The notes: a model not told the origin generated them from the letters alone. A stretch of 40,744 nt of DNA from Chloracidobacterium sp. CP2_5A (GCA_002254845.1 NKPT01000031.1:1-40744), one strand, 5' to 3'; counted from the stretch's first letter, positions 1 through 8,580 are shown. Program-made: numbers and translations.

Positions 1-12
1 GGAAAGCTGCGC

Positions 13-42
13 GGAAGCGACCGTCGCGGCGGACGCGCTTCC
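13..42. other. Inverted repeat upstream of gatC
   Basis: GGAAGCG (13-19) and CGCTTCC (36-42) are perfect 7-base arms around a 16-base loop. There is no T-run behind either arm. It could be a hairpin ending an upstream transcript or a chance GC-rich palindrome. Nothing else recognisable lies between base 1 and the gatC start. Confidence 0.25.
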
Positions 43-107
43 GTTGCCGATCCGGTTCTAGAATGATCGCCGCCCTGCCGCATTCAGTTCATTTAGGTTA
101 AACGCTT

Positions 108-395
108 ATGGCCATCACGACCCGGGACGTTGAAAAGATCGCGCAGCTTGCCAATCTGCGCCCGTCAGCCGCCGACCTCGACCGTCTGGCAGCGCAAATG
201 GGGGCCATTGTCGAGTACTTTGACCGCTTGAACGAGCTGGATACAGCCGATGTGCCGCCTATGGCGCACTGTACGGCCGTTGGCGACACAGCCTTGCGTC
301 CCGATGCGCCCCATACGCCGCCCGGAACGGAGGTCGCCTTGGCCAACGCCCCAGAGTCCGGGCAGGGGCATTTCAAGGTTCCCCGCGTAATCTAA
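108..395 (+). CDS. gatC: Asp-tRNA(Asn)/Glu-tRNA(Gln) amidotransferase subunit C
   Basis: This is a 95-aa protein of the usual GatC length. It starts with the family pattern TRDVEKIAQLANL (residues 5-17), followed by helical residues with the VEYFDRLNELDT segment and the proline-rich tail of GatC. GatC is the small belt subunit that wraps around and stabilises GatA in the GatCAB complex, which amidates Asp-tRNA(Asn) and Glu-tRNA(Gln) in the cytoplasm. The start is the ATG at 108; its Shine-Dalgarno is weak. No gatA or gatB lies downstream: the next gene begins about 40 bases later and is unrelated. Either gatC stands apart from its partners or they lie upstream of the window. The family call is secure. 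Confidence 0.9.
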   Translation: MAITTRDVEKIAQLANLRPSAADLDRLAAQMGAIVEYFDRLNELDTADVPPMAHCTAVGDTALRPDAPHTPPGTEVALANAPESGQGHFKVPRVI

Positions 396-431
396 ACGAC
401 CAGCTCCGTGGCAGGCGAGCGGCGCGCATCC

Positions 432-3400
432 ATGAACATCGGCGGGCTTCACAAGTCGCGTTGGCGAGTTCCGGTTGGGTGTCTACTCTGGCTTGGGGTC
501 TGCTCGCTTTTTGCAGCGCAGGGGCAGTCGCCGTCGTTCCAGAAGCCGCCGTCGCCGTCCAAGGCGATGCCCGGCAACCAGCGCCTGGAGGCGGCGACCG
601 TCCAGTCGCGCATCGCGTTTCTGCCTGGCTCGCGCATCTTCACCGACGACGACGGTCTGCCGCAGAACTCCGTGATGACCATGACGACCGACGCGGACGG
701 CTACCTCTGGGTCGGCACGCAGGACGGCGCGGCGCGCTATGACGGCTATCAGTGGCAACGATTTAACATGCCCAGCGAAAGCAGCTCGAATTGGGTGCGA
801 GCGTTGCTCCTGGCTCGCGATGGTCGGCTCTGGTTTGGCACGGACGCGGGTGGGGTTTTCCTTCGGCAAGGGAGCCGCTTTTCCCAGCACTATCACGCTG
901 GCCAGGCTGGCTTCCCCCACAACACGGTGACCGCCCTAGCTGAAGCGCTGGACGCTCAAGGTCGTCCGACGATTTGGGCGGGCACGCTTGGCGGGCTGGC
1001 GCGCCTTGATGGCGAGCGGTGGCGAACCTTCAATCAAGTCAACGCCGGCTTGCCCAGCGATCGCTTGCGCGCCCTCCTGGCCTCGGAGCGCGATGGACGA
1101 CCGTTGCTGTGGGTAGCGACGGAAGCGGGGCTGGTCGAATGGCAAGACGATCGGGTGCAGCGCGTTCACTCGGTCGCCACTGGGCTTCCGTTCAATGATA
1201 TTCGGGCGCTGGCCGAGACGCGCTCCCCCGATGGCGCTTCCGCTTTGTGGGTTGGCTTCACTAAAGGCGGCGTCGCCGCCTACCGTGCTGGCAAGTGGGA
1301 GCTAGTCCGCGAAGACTTCAACGGCACAAGTCAAATCCGCAGCCTGACGGCGACTTATGCATCCGATGGGAAGTGGACGCTCTGGGTCGGCACAAATGGC
1401 GGCGGCTTGGCCGCCTATCACGAGGGCGAATGGACCCTCTACAACGTTGACTCAAAGCTCATTCCCAATAGCGAAGTCTTATCGCTGCTTGAAACGCGCC
1501 AGGGCAATGGGCCGCCGCTGCTGTGGGTCGGCACGAACGGCGGCGGCCTGGCGCGGCTGCGTCTTGGCGCGTGGCATCGCGCCCAGCTCATTCCCGACGT
1601 GATTTCCACGGCGGGGGTCAAGGCGCTGCTTGAGTACGCCGAGCCGGACGGCTCGCGCGCGTTTTGGATCGGGACGCGCAACCACGGCGCAGTTTGTCTG
1701 CGACGCGGTCGGTGGGAAGTTTTTCAGCCTGAAAACAGCCGCCTGCCGAGCCGGTTCGTGTCCTGTCTGGCCAAAACTGATCGCGCGTCAAACGGCCCGG
1801 CCATCTGGCTCGGGACGGCGACCGGCGGCCTCGTCCGCATACAAAACGGGCAGTGGACGATTTTCAACTGCGACAACAGCGCGCTGCCCGATAACGGCAT
1901 CTGGAGCATGCTTGAAACCGAGGACGCCGCCGGCCGTCCTCAGCTGTTGATTGGCACGGAACGAGGCGTCGCCGTCTGGCGGGATGGCAAGCTGAGTCAG
2001 CTTGAGGACAGCGCGCGCTTGCCCAACCCCTATGTGACGGCGCTTCTGGCGACAGATGAGCCGGCCGGCGGCAAGCGGCTTTGGTTCGGCACGTTCGGCG
2101 GCGGACTCGCCAGTCTGTATCGCGGTCAGTGGACGATCTTTGACCGCGCCAACGGCGCGTTGCCCAGCGATGTCGTGCGCTCGCTGCAAATCCTGGAGCG
2201 CGACGGCGAGCGAACGCTCTGGGTCGGCACGTACGGCGGCGTCGCCATCGGTAACCTGCAGGGCGACAGCCTGACTTGGCAGGCGCTGCACGACGACACC
2301 GATCCGGCGCTGCCAAACAATACCGTTTATGAAGTTCGTCATGACCGCCAAGGGCGGGCGTATCTGTTTACCAACCGGGGCGTCGCGCGCTTAACGCGAA
2401 GCCCGCTCCATGGCTGGCGGCATCCAACGGTCGAGACCTTTACCACTGAAGACGGTCTCTCCAGCAACGAGTGCAACGGCGGGGCGGCGCTGCGCGACGC
2501 CGAGGGGCGTCTCTGGATTGGCACCGTTAGCGGGCTTGCCATGTTTGACGAGCGTCGCGAGGTCGTCGCGCAGGCGATCGCGCCCCCGCGCCTGATACGC
2601 GCCTTGATCAAGGGGCGGGAAGGCGCGATCGACAAGCCGCTGACCCTGACCTACGACCAGAACGAAATTGCCTTCGAGTATGAGCTGCCAGGCTTCTTTC
2701 GGTGCGCCGAAACGCAATACTCCTCGCAGCTCATCGGCTATGAGGCCGAGCCGACGCCCTGGGTGAGCGACCGCCGGCGCGCTTTTGCCAGCCTTCCGCC
2801 TGGCGCCTACGCCTTTCGCCTGCGGGCGCGCGATTATCTTGGGCGGGTTCAGGAAATAACGACGGCCAGCTTCGTCATTCGCTCTCCCTGGTGGGCAAGC
2901 TGGTGGGCATTCACGCTGTACGCCCTGCTGTTCATTGGGATTGGCTTTGGGTCCATGCAGTGGCGGCTCTACCTGCTGCGCAGGCGAACGCTGGAGCTGG
3001 AAGCCAAGGTCGCCGAGCGCACGGCCGCGCTGGCAAGCCTCAACCGCGATCTGGCTGAGAAAAATGAGAAACTGTCAGCTTTCAACAGCGACTTGGCGCG
3101 CAAGAATGCAGAGCTGGCTGAGGCGCAGCGTCGGACCGACCTGGTGTTTAGCGCCCTGGCGAAAGCGCTCCCCGGCACCGTTCTCGATGGAAGGTATCAG
3201 TTGGATGTCAAAATTGGCGCCGGCGGCTTCGGCGTGGTGTATGAAGCCACGCAGTTGGCGCTCAACCGCCGGGTCGCCGTCAAGGTTTTCCGTCCGGCGG
3301 CTGGGAATGACTCGCCGCGCGCGCTGGAACGCTTTCGGCAGGAGGGGCTCTCCGCCTGCCGAGTGAGCCATCCAAACGCCGTGGCGATTCTGGATTCCGG

Positions 3401-4112
3401 CGTTTCCTCCGACGGCATCGCGTACATCGTCATGGAGCTTCTCCAAGGCTACACTTTGGCGGATGAGCTACGGCGGTATGGCGCGCTCGCGCCGGCGCGC
3501 TGCGCGGAAATTATCATTCCCGTGCTGGGCGCGCTCGACGCAGCCCACAGCGAAGGCGTGATTCACCGCGACATCAAGCCCGACAATATCTTCCTGCACC
3601 AGACAAAGGATGGAGAGATTGTCAAGGTCGTGGATTTTGGGGTGGCCAAGCTGATGGGCGAAAACACGCTCAGCGACCAAACCAACAGCGCGTTGGGCGT
3701 GGTGGTTGGAACAGCCGCCTATCTCGCGCCAGAGCGCATCAACCACTTGGACTACGATGGGAAATCGGATGTGTATGCCGTGGGCGTGACGCTATACCAG
3801 ATGCTCACGGGCACGCTTCCCTTCGCTAGCTCGAGCGGCTTCGTGGGCGTCGCCCTTCAGCACCTGACGCTACGCCCCAAGCCGGTTCGCGAAGTGGCGC
3901 CCGACGTGCCGCCGGCGCTCAGTGACTTGGTTGCGCGGACGCTTGAAAAGAACCCGGCGCTGCGCCCGACAGCGCGCGAGCTGGCTGTGGCGCTGAGCGC
4001 CTATCTCGCGCAGCCGGCGTCAATCGACAGCCGCGGCTTCCCGAAGGTTGCGCCAACCATAATCGGATCGGATGATGATCCCTTCAGCGCCCCGACGCTC
4101 ATTGGGCCATAG
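432..4112 (+). CDS. Transmembrane two-component-propeller/Y_Y_Y sensor fused to a Ser/Thr protein kinase
   Basis: The protein has 1226 aa from ATG 432; a GTG at 408 in the same frame would add eight residues. ATG 432 gives a clean signal peptide (basic KSRWR, then a hydrophobic core ending near AAQ). Residues ~55-720 carry 14 copies of a W(V/I/F)GTxxGG-type repeat, the number expected for two seven-bladed propellers. A Y_Y_Y-like beta domain follows, then one membrane helix (about 824-845, tryptophan-rich entry) and a coiled coil. The C-terminal Hanks-type kinase has a GAGGFG loop near 930, Lys951 in VAVK, HRDIKPDN with catalytic Asp1047, DFG at 1068 and APE. Topology implies an external sensor and a cytoplasmic kinase. 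This sensor half normally drives histidine kinases in hybrid regulators. The gene is followed by an overlapping histidine kinase gene. All catalytic residues are present; the ligand is unknown. Confidence 0.9.
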   Translation: MNIGGLHKSRWRVPVGCLLWLGVCSLFAAQGQSPSFQKPPSPSKAMPGNQRLEAATVQSRIAFLPGSRIFTDDDGLPQNSVMTMTTDADGYLWVGTQDGAARYDGYQWQRFNMPSESSSNWVRALLLARDGRLWFGTDAGGVFLRQGSRFSQHYHAGQAGFPHNTVTALAEALDAQGRPTIWAGTLGGLARLDGERWRTFNQVNAGLPSDRLRALLASERDGRPLLWVATEAGLVEWQDDRVQRVHSVATGLPFNDIRALAETRSPDGASALWVGFTKGGVAAYRAGKWELVREDFNGTSQIRSLTATYASDGKWTLWVGTNGGGLAAYHEGEWTLYNVDSKLIPNSEVLSLLETRQGNGPPLLWVGTNGGGLARLRLGAWHRAQLIPDVISTAGVKALLEYAEPDGSRAFWIGTRNHGAVCLRRGRWEVFQPENSRLPSRFVSCLAKTDRASNGPAIWLGTATGGLVRIQNGQWTIFNCDNSALPDNGIWSMLETEDAAGRPQLLIGTERGVAVWRDGKLSQLEDSARLPNPYVTALLATDEPAGGKRLWFGTFGGGLASLYRGQWTIFDRANGALPSDVVRSLQILERDGERTLWVGTYGGVAIGNLQGDSLTWQALHDDTDPALPNNTVYEVRHDRQGRAYLFTNRGVARLTRSPLHGWRHPTVETFTTEDGLSSNECNGGAALRDAEGRLWIGTVSGLAMFDERREVVAQAIAPPRLIRALIKGREGAIDKPLTLTYDQNEIAFEYELPGFFRCAETQYSSQLIGYEAEPTPWVSDRRRAFASLPPGAYAFRLRARDYLGRVQEITTASFVIRSPWWASWWAFTLYALLFIGIGFGSMQWRLYLLRRRTLELEAKVAERTAALASLNRDLAEKNEKLSAFNSDLARKNAELAEAQRRTDLVFSALAKALPGTVLDGRYQLDVKIGAGGFGVVYEATQLALNRRVAVKVFRPAAGNDSPRALERFRQEGLSACRVSHPNAVAILDSGVSSDGIAYIVMELLQGYTLADELRRYGALAPARCAEIIIPVLGALDAAHSEGVIHRDIKPDNIFLHQTKDGEIVKVVDFGVAKLMGENTLSDQTNSALGVVVGTAAYLAPERINHLDYDGKSDVYAVGVTLYQMLTGTLPFASSSGFVGVALQHLTLRPKPVREVAPDVPPALSDLVARTLEKNPALRPTARELAVALSAYLAQPASIDSRGFPKVAPTIIGSDDDPFSAPTLIGP

Positions 4113-5880
4113 CCTTGCCGCGCGCCATCGCGCCATCTTTCCGCCGCTCGGCTGGCGGCGGCCAGTGGCTGGGCGGGCGTTGACCGTGGCGCTTGTCGTC
4201 CTCCTGACTGGCGTGAGCCTCATCGGCTTGTGGGTGACTTACGCCCTCCGCGCCGCCTACGAGCGCGAGGCGCAATCCCGCGCCCAGGCCGAAGCGCGGT
4301 TGGCGGCGCGCGCGCTCGCTGATGCCATTATGGCGCAGGGAGAGCTGCCTTCGGCGATGTCGCCGGAGCGCCTCCCCGCGACGCTTCCAGCGGCGGCCGG
4401 CCTGTATGACCGCGCCGGACAGCGGCGAGCGATGATCTCGCGCCAGGACCCGGCGGGCGAGCTGTCGCTGCCGGAGCGGCTCGATCTGTCCGGGCTCGAC
4501 CAAGCAACCGACCTTTTCGCAAATGACCGCTGCGTGATTACCGCGCCGCTGCGGGACGCCGGCGGGGAGCGATTGGGGGCGCTTTACCTTGTCACTCATC
4601 ATCGCGGCGCGCGACTTTCGACGGTCGTGACGCGCCTCGTCTATGAGCTGCCGCTGTGGCTAGCCGTCGCGACAGCCGGGTTGTGGCTTGTGCACGCGCT
4701 CTTAGGGCCGGGACGAGCGTCCGCGCCGCCGCGCGGCGCGCGGGCCGCGCCAGTCGACTTTGTCATGGCGGGCTATCAGGAAGTGATCGACCGCTTGCAG
4801 TCCGCCGGGCGCGAGCTGGAGCGTCTGCGCAGCGACGCCGAAACGCGAGCCGTCGCTCAGGCGCAATTTAGCGACCGACTCATCGCTGGCATTCCCGACG
4901 CGCTGATCGTGGTGGCGTCCGACGGGAGCGTCGGCCTGGCCAACCTGGCGGCGCAGGATTTGTTTGGCCAGTCGCCGGGCGTTGCGTACCGGGTCTTTTT
5001 CGCGGATGCGCCGGCTTTGGCGGACTTGGTCGCCGCCAGCTTGGCGGATGGCGTCCCGCGGCGGAAAGCCGACATGGAGGCGGTTCTTGCCGGCCACCGC
5101 CGGACGCTCGATGCCAGCGTATCGCCCATTCCTGGCGCGGCGAGCGTGCTGTGCCTCGTGGCGAACATCACCGAGCTGGCGGCGCTGCGGGCGACAACGC
5201 GCGCCAAGGAAACGCTGGAAGGCGTGGGCGAGCTGGCGGCCGGCATTGCTCATGAGTTCAAGAATTCGTTGGCAACGATAGATGGCTACGCTCGCCTGTT
5301 GGCGCAGGACGCGCCCCAGTCGGACGCCGCGCTGGCGCTCCGCGAGGAAGCGCGCCGATTGACGCAGGTCGTGACCGATTTTCTGACGTTTGCGCGTCCG
5401 ACGCGCATCGCCTTCGCGCCGGTCAGCCTGGCTGAAATAGCGGCTGAGGCCGCGATTGCGCTGCGCGATCTGGCCGCGCAGCGGGGCGTGACGCTGCGCA
5501 TCGCGCAGGATTTGCCGACCGTCGCCGGCGACGCGGCGCTGTTGCGGCGGGCGTTGGAAAACTTGCTCCGCAACGCGATTGAGGCCATCCCGGAAAGCGC
5601 GCCGACGAAGCTGGTCTCGCTGCGGGCTGAGACGGACGCGGGGGAGGCGACGCTGATGGTCGAGGATTCGGGCGGCGGGCTGCCGCCGGAGGTGGCCGCG
5701 AACTTGTTCGCGCCTTTCTTCACCACGAAAAAAGAGGGCCACGGCCTGGGTCTGGCTATTGTTCGGAAAATCGTCGTCAGTCACAATGGGCGCATTGAAG
5801 CTTGTAACTTGCCCGAAGGCGGCGCGCGGTTTCGCGTGTCGCTGCCTTTGCAAACGCCTTCTGAAACGCGAGGTCTATGA
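4072..5880 (+). CDS. Membrane sensor histidine kinase (NtrB/AtoS-like)
   Basis: The protein has 602 aa from ATG 4072, which overlaps the preceding kinase gene by 41 bases. A GTG at 4165 would remove the overlap and begin just before the first membrane helix, so the start is uncertain. Layout: membrane helix (~38-61), an extracytoplasmic segment of about 130 residues, a second helix (~189-212), a linker coiled coil, a PAS-like region (~264-370), a HisKA box with phospho-acceptor His394 (AHEFKNSLATI), and a complete HATPase domain with N-box Asn501, DSGGGLPP and the GHGLGLAIV box. The box types match the NtrB/AtoS class that partners sigma54-type regulators. A regulator of that class lies two genes downstream, so a cognate pair is likely. 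The position directly behind the Ser/Thr kinase suggests joint transcription. Confidence 0.9.
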   Translation: MMIPSAPRRSLGHSLAARHRAIFPPLGWRRPVAGRALTVALVVLLTGVSLIGLWVTYALRAAYEREAQSRAQAEARLAARALADAIMAQGELPSAMSPERLPATLPAAAGLYDRAGQRRAMISRQDPAGELSLPERLDLSGLDQATDLFANDRCVITAPLRDAGGERLGALYLVTHHRGARLSTVVTRLVYELPLWLAVATAGLWLVHALLGPGRASAPPRGARAAPVDFVMAGYQEVIDRLQSAGRELERLRSDAETRAVAQAQFSDRLIAGIPDALIVVASDGSVGLANLAAQDLFGQSPGVAYRVFFADAPALADLVAASLADGVPRRKADMEAVLAGHRRTLDASVSPIPGAASVLCLVANITELAALRATTRAKETLEGVGELAAGIAHEFKNSLATIDGYARLLAQDAPQSDAALALREEARRLTQVVTDFLTFARPTRIAFAPVSLAEIAAEAAIALRDLAAQRGVTLRIAQDLPTVAGDAALLRRALENLLRNAIEAIPESAPTKLVSLRAETDAGEATLMVEDSGGGLPPEVAANLFAPFFTTKKEGHGLGLAIVRKIVVSHNGRIEACNLPEGGARFRVSLPLQTPSETRGL

Positions 5881-5883
5881 GCG

Positions 5884-6405
5884 ATGAGCTTGGTCTTGAG
5901 CCTGTATCTGGTTGGGGGGCTTGGCAGTTTCGTCGGCAAGCCCGCGGCGGCCGGCGCGCCGCTCGCCGTGTCCTGGTCTTCACAAGCCGGCAAGAAAAAG
6001 CCAAGGCGGTCGCCGCGCCGCGCCGCGCCCGCCCCATCTTCCGCGCCGGATATGCCGTCGCTTGAGGATTTGCCGCTTGGCGCGCAGGACCTGCTGAAGG
6101 CAGGCCCGTCCAACTTGGACGCGCCGGGCAAGGCGTCGCCTGCCGCCGCTCCGCGTCGCGGCGCGGAGGAGGGAGGCTTGGAGGCCGAGGCCGCCCCTTC
6201 GCCGGAGGAAGAAGCTTGGCGACAGGCGCTTGAAGAAGCTCGCCGAGATCTGCGCGAGGCGGAGGCTGAAAAGCAGCGTCAGGAAAACGGCGAAACCCCA
6301 ACCCCAGTTGAACGGGACGTGATCCTGCGCATCGCGAAGGCGCGGGAAGCCATTCGGCGCTTGCTTGAGGAAGGTAAGGGCAAACAGTACCGCGAGCAGC
6401 CGTAA
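5884..6405 (+). CDS. Unrecognised Ala/Pro/Glu-rich protein between histidine kinase and regulator
   Basis: I do not recognise this 173-aa protein. It starts 3 bases after the histidine kinase stop and ends 17 bases before the regulator ATG, so it is very probably co-transcribed with them. The N-terminus is weakly hydrophobic (MSLVLSLYLVGGLGSF) and could be a short signal or anchor. A Lys/Arg-Pro-Ala-rich low-complexity stretch follows (about 35-105). The last ~65 residues are charged and predicted helical, with an EEARRDLREAEAEKQ coiled-coil-like run and an IAKAREAIRRLLEEG helix. There is no catalytic motif. By position it may be an accessory or adaptor protein of the two-component pair, but that is inference. 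Composition bias lowers certainty that the exact start is right. Confidence 0.65.
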   Translation: MSLVLSLYLVGGLGSFVGKPAAAGAPLAVSWSSQAGKKKPRRSPRRAAPAPSSAPDMPSLEDLPLGAQDLLKAGPSNLDAPGKASPAAAPRRGAEEGGLEAEAAPSPEEEAWRQALEEARRDLREAEAEKQRQENGETPTPVERDVILRIAKAREAIRRLLEEGKGKQYREQP

Positions 6406-6422
6406 GAGTCCTCAGCTTGGTC

Positions 6423-7631
6423 ATGACCGCCGGCGTTGCTGACATCCTGATTGTCGAGGACAAAGACGCGCTGCGCCAGATGTGGCGGCTCACGCTGGAG
6501 CGCGCGGGCTACGGCGTGAGCGAAGCCGCCGATCTCAAGCAGGCGCGGCAGGCTCTCCGGCGGCAGCCGCCAACGGTTGTCTTGACCGATCTGCGCCTGC
6601 CGGACGGCACAGGCCTCGACGTGTTGCGGGCCGCCAAAACGCTTAACCCGGATGTGCCGGTCGTCGTGCTGACCGCTTACGGCTCGATTGAGGAAGCTGT
6701 CGCCGCCATGAAAGACGGCGCGGAGGACTTTCTCCAGAAGCCGGTTGATCCGGATCACTTGTTGCTTGTTCTGGGGCGGCTTGCGGAGACGCATCGGCTG
6801 CGCCGCGAGCGCGTTCTGATGCGCGAGGAATACGCCCGGCGGTATGGCTTTCCGCGCATCATTGGCGATTCGCCCGCCATGCAGGACGTGGGGCGACAGC
6901 TTCAGCGCGTCGCGCCGACGGATACGACCGTTCTGCTGTTGGGCGAATCGGGCGTCGGCAAGGAGCTGTTCGCGCGCGCCATCCATCACCTGAGCGAGCG
7001 GCGGCAGGAAGCTTTCGTCGCCGTCAACTGCGCGGCGATTCCCGAAACGCTCATTGAAAACGAGCTGTTCGGTCACGAAAAAGGCGCGTTCACCGGCGCT
7101 GATGCCCGCCAAGTCGGCAAGTTTGAGCTGGCGCGCGGCGGGACGCTCTTTCTCGACGAAATCGGCGAGTTGCCGCTGGCGGCGCAATCGAAGCTTTTGC
7201 GCGCCTTGGAGGAGCGCGCTATCACGCGCATCGGCGGCGCGCAGGAAATCGGGGTCAACGTCCGCATCGTGGCCGCGACCAACCGCGATCTAGCGGCGGC
7301 GGTCGCCGCCAAGACGTTTCGGGAGGATTTGTTCTATCGGCTGGCGGTGTTTGCCATCGAGATTCCCCCGTTGCGCGAGCGGCGCGCGGACATTCCGGCG
7401 CTCGCGGCGCACTTTACCGAAAAGTACGGCCGCGAAATTCGTCGCCGGAAAATCGCCTTGTCGCCGGCAGCGCTTCAGGCGCTCCAGGCCTACGATTTTC
7501 CGGGCAACATCCGCGAGCTCGAAAACTGCATCGAGCGCGCCTGCATTCTCTGCGAAGGCGCAACGCTCGAACCCGAAGACCTGCGGCTGCCGACGCCTAC
7601 GCCGTCGTCGGGCCGTCGCCGTCGAAGTTGA
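6423..7631 (+). CDS. Response regulator of the sigma54-activator (NtrC/AtoC) class lacking a C-terminal HTH
   Basis: The protein has 402 aa from ATG 6423; a TTG at 6417 is possible. The receiver domain occupies residues ~6-120 with acidic pocket residues EDK and phospho-acceptor Asp56 in TDLRLPDG. A sigma54-interaction AAA+ domain follows (~140-370): Walker A GESGVGKE at 174, the GAFTGA loop at 221 that contacts sigma54, Walker B LFLDEIGELP, and the PGNIRELEN sensor region near 360. The protein then stops after a short Pro/Ser/Arg tail. The Fis-type helix-turn-helix of about 45 residues that normally closes this family is absent. Its 3' end overlaps the convergent folK gene by 35 bases. It should activate sigma54 promoters after phosphorylation, probably by the kinase at 4072, but cannot bind enhancer DNA in the usual way. 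Confidence 0.9.
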   Translation: MTAGVADILIVEDKDALRQMWRLTLERAGYGVSEAADLKQARQALRRQPPTVVLTDLRLPDGTGLDVLRAAKTLNPDVPVVVLTAYGSIEEAVAAMKDGAEDFLQKPVDPDHLLLVLGRLAETHRLRRERVLMREEYARRYGFPRIIGDSPAMQDVGRQLQRVAPTDTTVLLLGESGVGKELFARAIHHLSERRQEAFVAVNCAAIPETLIENELFGHEKGAFTGADARQVGKFELARGGTLFLDEIGELPLAAQSKLLRALEERAITRIGGAQEIGVNVRIVAATNRDLAAAVAAKTFREDLFYRLAVFAIEIPPLRERRADIPALAAHFTEKYGREIRRRKIALSPAALQALQAYDFPGNIRELENCIERACILCEGATLEPEDLRLPTPTPSSGRRRRS

Positions 7632-8145
7632 AACCGTTGTCTCCAACCCTGTAAACCAGGCTGTCGTCAGGGCATTCGGCCAGCAGCGCCGCGAACGTCC
7701 GCGCCAGGCGCGGATGTCGCGCGTCGGGAATCAGGTCGCACAGCGGCGTCAGAACAAATCGTCGCCGATGCAGGCGCGGATGAGGCAGCGTCAGCGCCGG
7801 ATCGTCGGACACGAGAAACGCTCCGGCCGCCGTCCGACACAGCAGCAGGTCCACATCAAGCGGACGCGCGCCCTTCGGCGTTATCCGTACGCGCCCGAAT
7901 TCGGCCTCGAGCGCCAGCCCGCGCGCCAGCATCGCCGCCGGCGTCAGGCGGATGGTCGCTTCAAGGACGGTGTTGAGAAACCACGGCTGCGCGAGGTAAT
8001 CCACCGGCGCGGTGGCATACCAAGCGGCGCAGCGCCACTCGGTCGCCTCGGCCGTCAGCCGCTCGATGGCGCGCGCCAGCAGGGCCGCGCGGTCGCCAAG
8101 GTTACTGCCCAAGCCGAGGTAAAAGGTGTGGAGCGCAGTCTTCAT
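7597..8145 (-). CDS. folK: 2-amino-4-hydroxy-6-hydroxymethyldihydropteridine pyrophosphokinase (HPPK)
   Basis: The 182-aa protein matches HPPK over its length. It has the N-terminal LGLGSNLGDR signature (residues ~10-19), the substrate-binding stretch YxTxPVDYLAQPWFLNTV, the conserved FGRVR and RPLDVDLLL block that carries the two magnesium-binding aspartates, and the LPHPRLHRRRFVLTPL motif. It transfers pyrophosphate from ATP to 6-hydroxymethyl-7,8-dihydropterin in cytoplasmic folate synthesis. The start is ATG at 8145. The C-terminal ~20 residues extend past the family core and are read from DNA that also encodes the end of the convergent response regulator. No other folate gene is nearby. 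Confidence 0.93.
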   Translation of the reverse strand: MKTALHTFYLGLGSNLGDRAALLARAIERLTAEATEWRCAAWYATAPVDYLAQPWFLNTVLEATIRLTPAAMLARGLALEAEFGRVRITPKGARPLDVDLLLCRTAAGAFLVSDDPALTLPHPRLHRRRFVLTPLCDLIPDARHPRLARTFAALLAECPDDSLVYRVGDNGFNFDGDGPTTA

Positions 8146-8238
8146 ACGCCAAACCGACTTGCTTCAAGCCGTCGCCGCATGCGATGGAGAGGCGCGCGCC
8201 TTGAGCGGCGATCGTCTTTGGAGTTCTTGCGCTGAGCC

Positions 8239-8580
8239 ATGTCTGCAACGCCCCCGGCGGAAATCTTCGAGCCTTATGAGCGCCTCATCCCGATCGAGGT
8301 GATGGGGCAAGTTATGCGCGTCCCGGAAAACAACGTCGTCCTGCGCGGCTTTCAGTTCCTCGACATGGAAAGCATCTCGTACGGGGATTTTTGCTGGAAT
8401 GGCGACTGCACAAACTGCCAGATTCGCTACCATCGCCCCGGCGAAGACCGCGAGCGGCCGGCGCTGTCCTGCCGCATCCAGGCCCGCGAAGGCATGCGCA
8501 TCGTGGGCTTGAGCAAGCATATTCGCCTACGTTGCCTGAGCGCCGCCGCGCCGCCAGCCAATCTCACCTCCGCGCCGTGA
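8239..8580 (+). CDS. Small [2Fe-2S] ferredoxin-like protein
   Basis: This is a 113-aa protein with cysteines at 52, 57, 60 and 78. The C-x4-C-x2-C-x17-C spacing fits the plant-type [2Fe-2S] fold, and the surrounding pattern FCWNGDCTNCQI followed by ALSCRI is typical. The first 45 residues form the beta-strand portion expected before the cluster loop. It probably carries single electrons in the cytoplasm, since no signal peptide is present. No reductase or partner enzyme lies next to it: folK is divergent upstream, and the convergent M28 peptidase gene overlaps its last 17 bases. The cluster assignment is good; the pathway is unknown. Confidence 0.8.
   Translation: MSATPPAEIFEPYERLIPIEVMGQVMRVPENNVVLRGFQFLDMESISYGDFCWNGDCTNCQIRYHRPGEDRERPALSCRIQAREGMRIVGLSKHIRLRCLSAAAPPANLTSAP

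Noticed and set aside
4702-5853. 383-codon minus-strand frame opposite the histidine kinase
   Set aside because: The plus frame carries all histidine kinase motifs. The antisense frame is Arg/Gln-rich without domains.
7351-8235. 294-codon plus frame running over the end of the regulator and folK
   Set aside because: It could have been the missing HTH after a frameshift, but the translation is Arg-rich with no HTH pattern and is antisense to folK.
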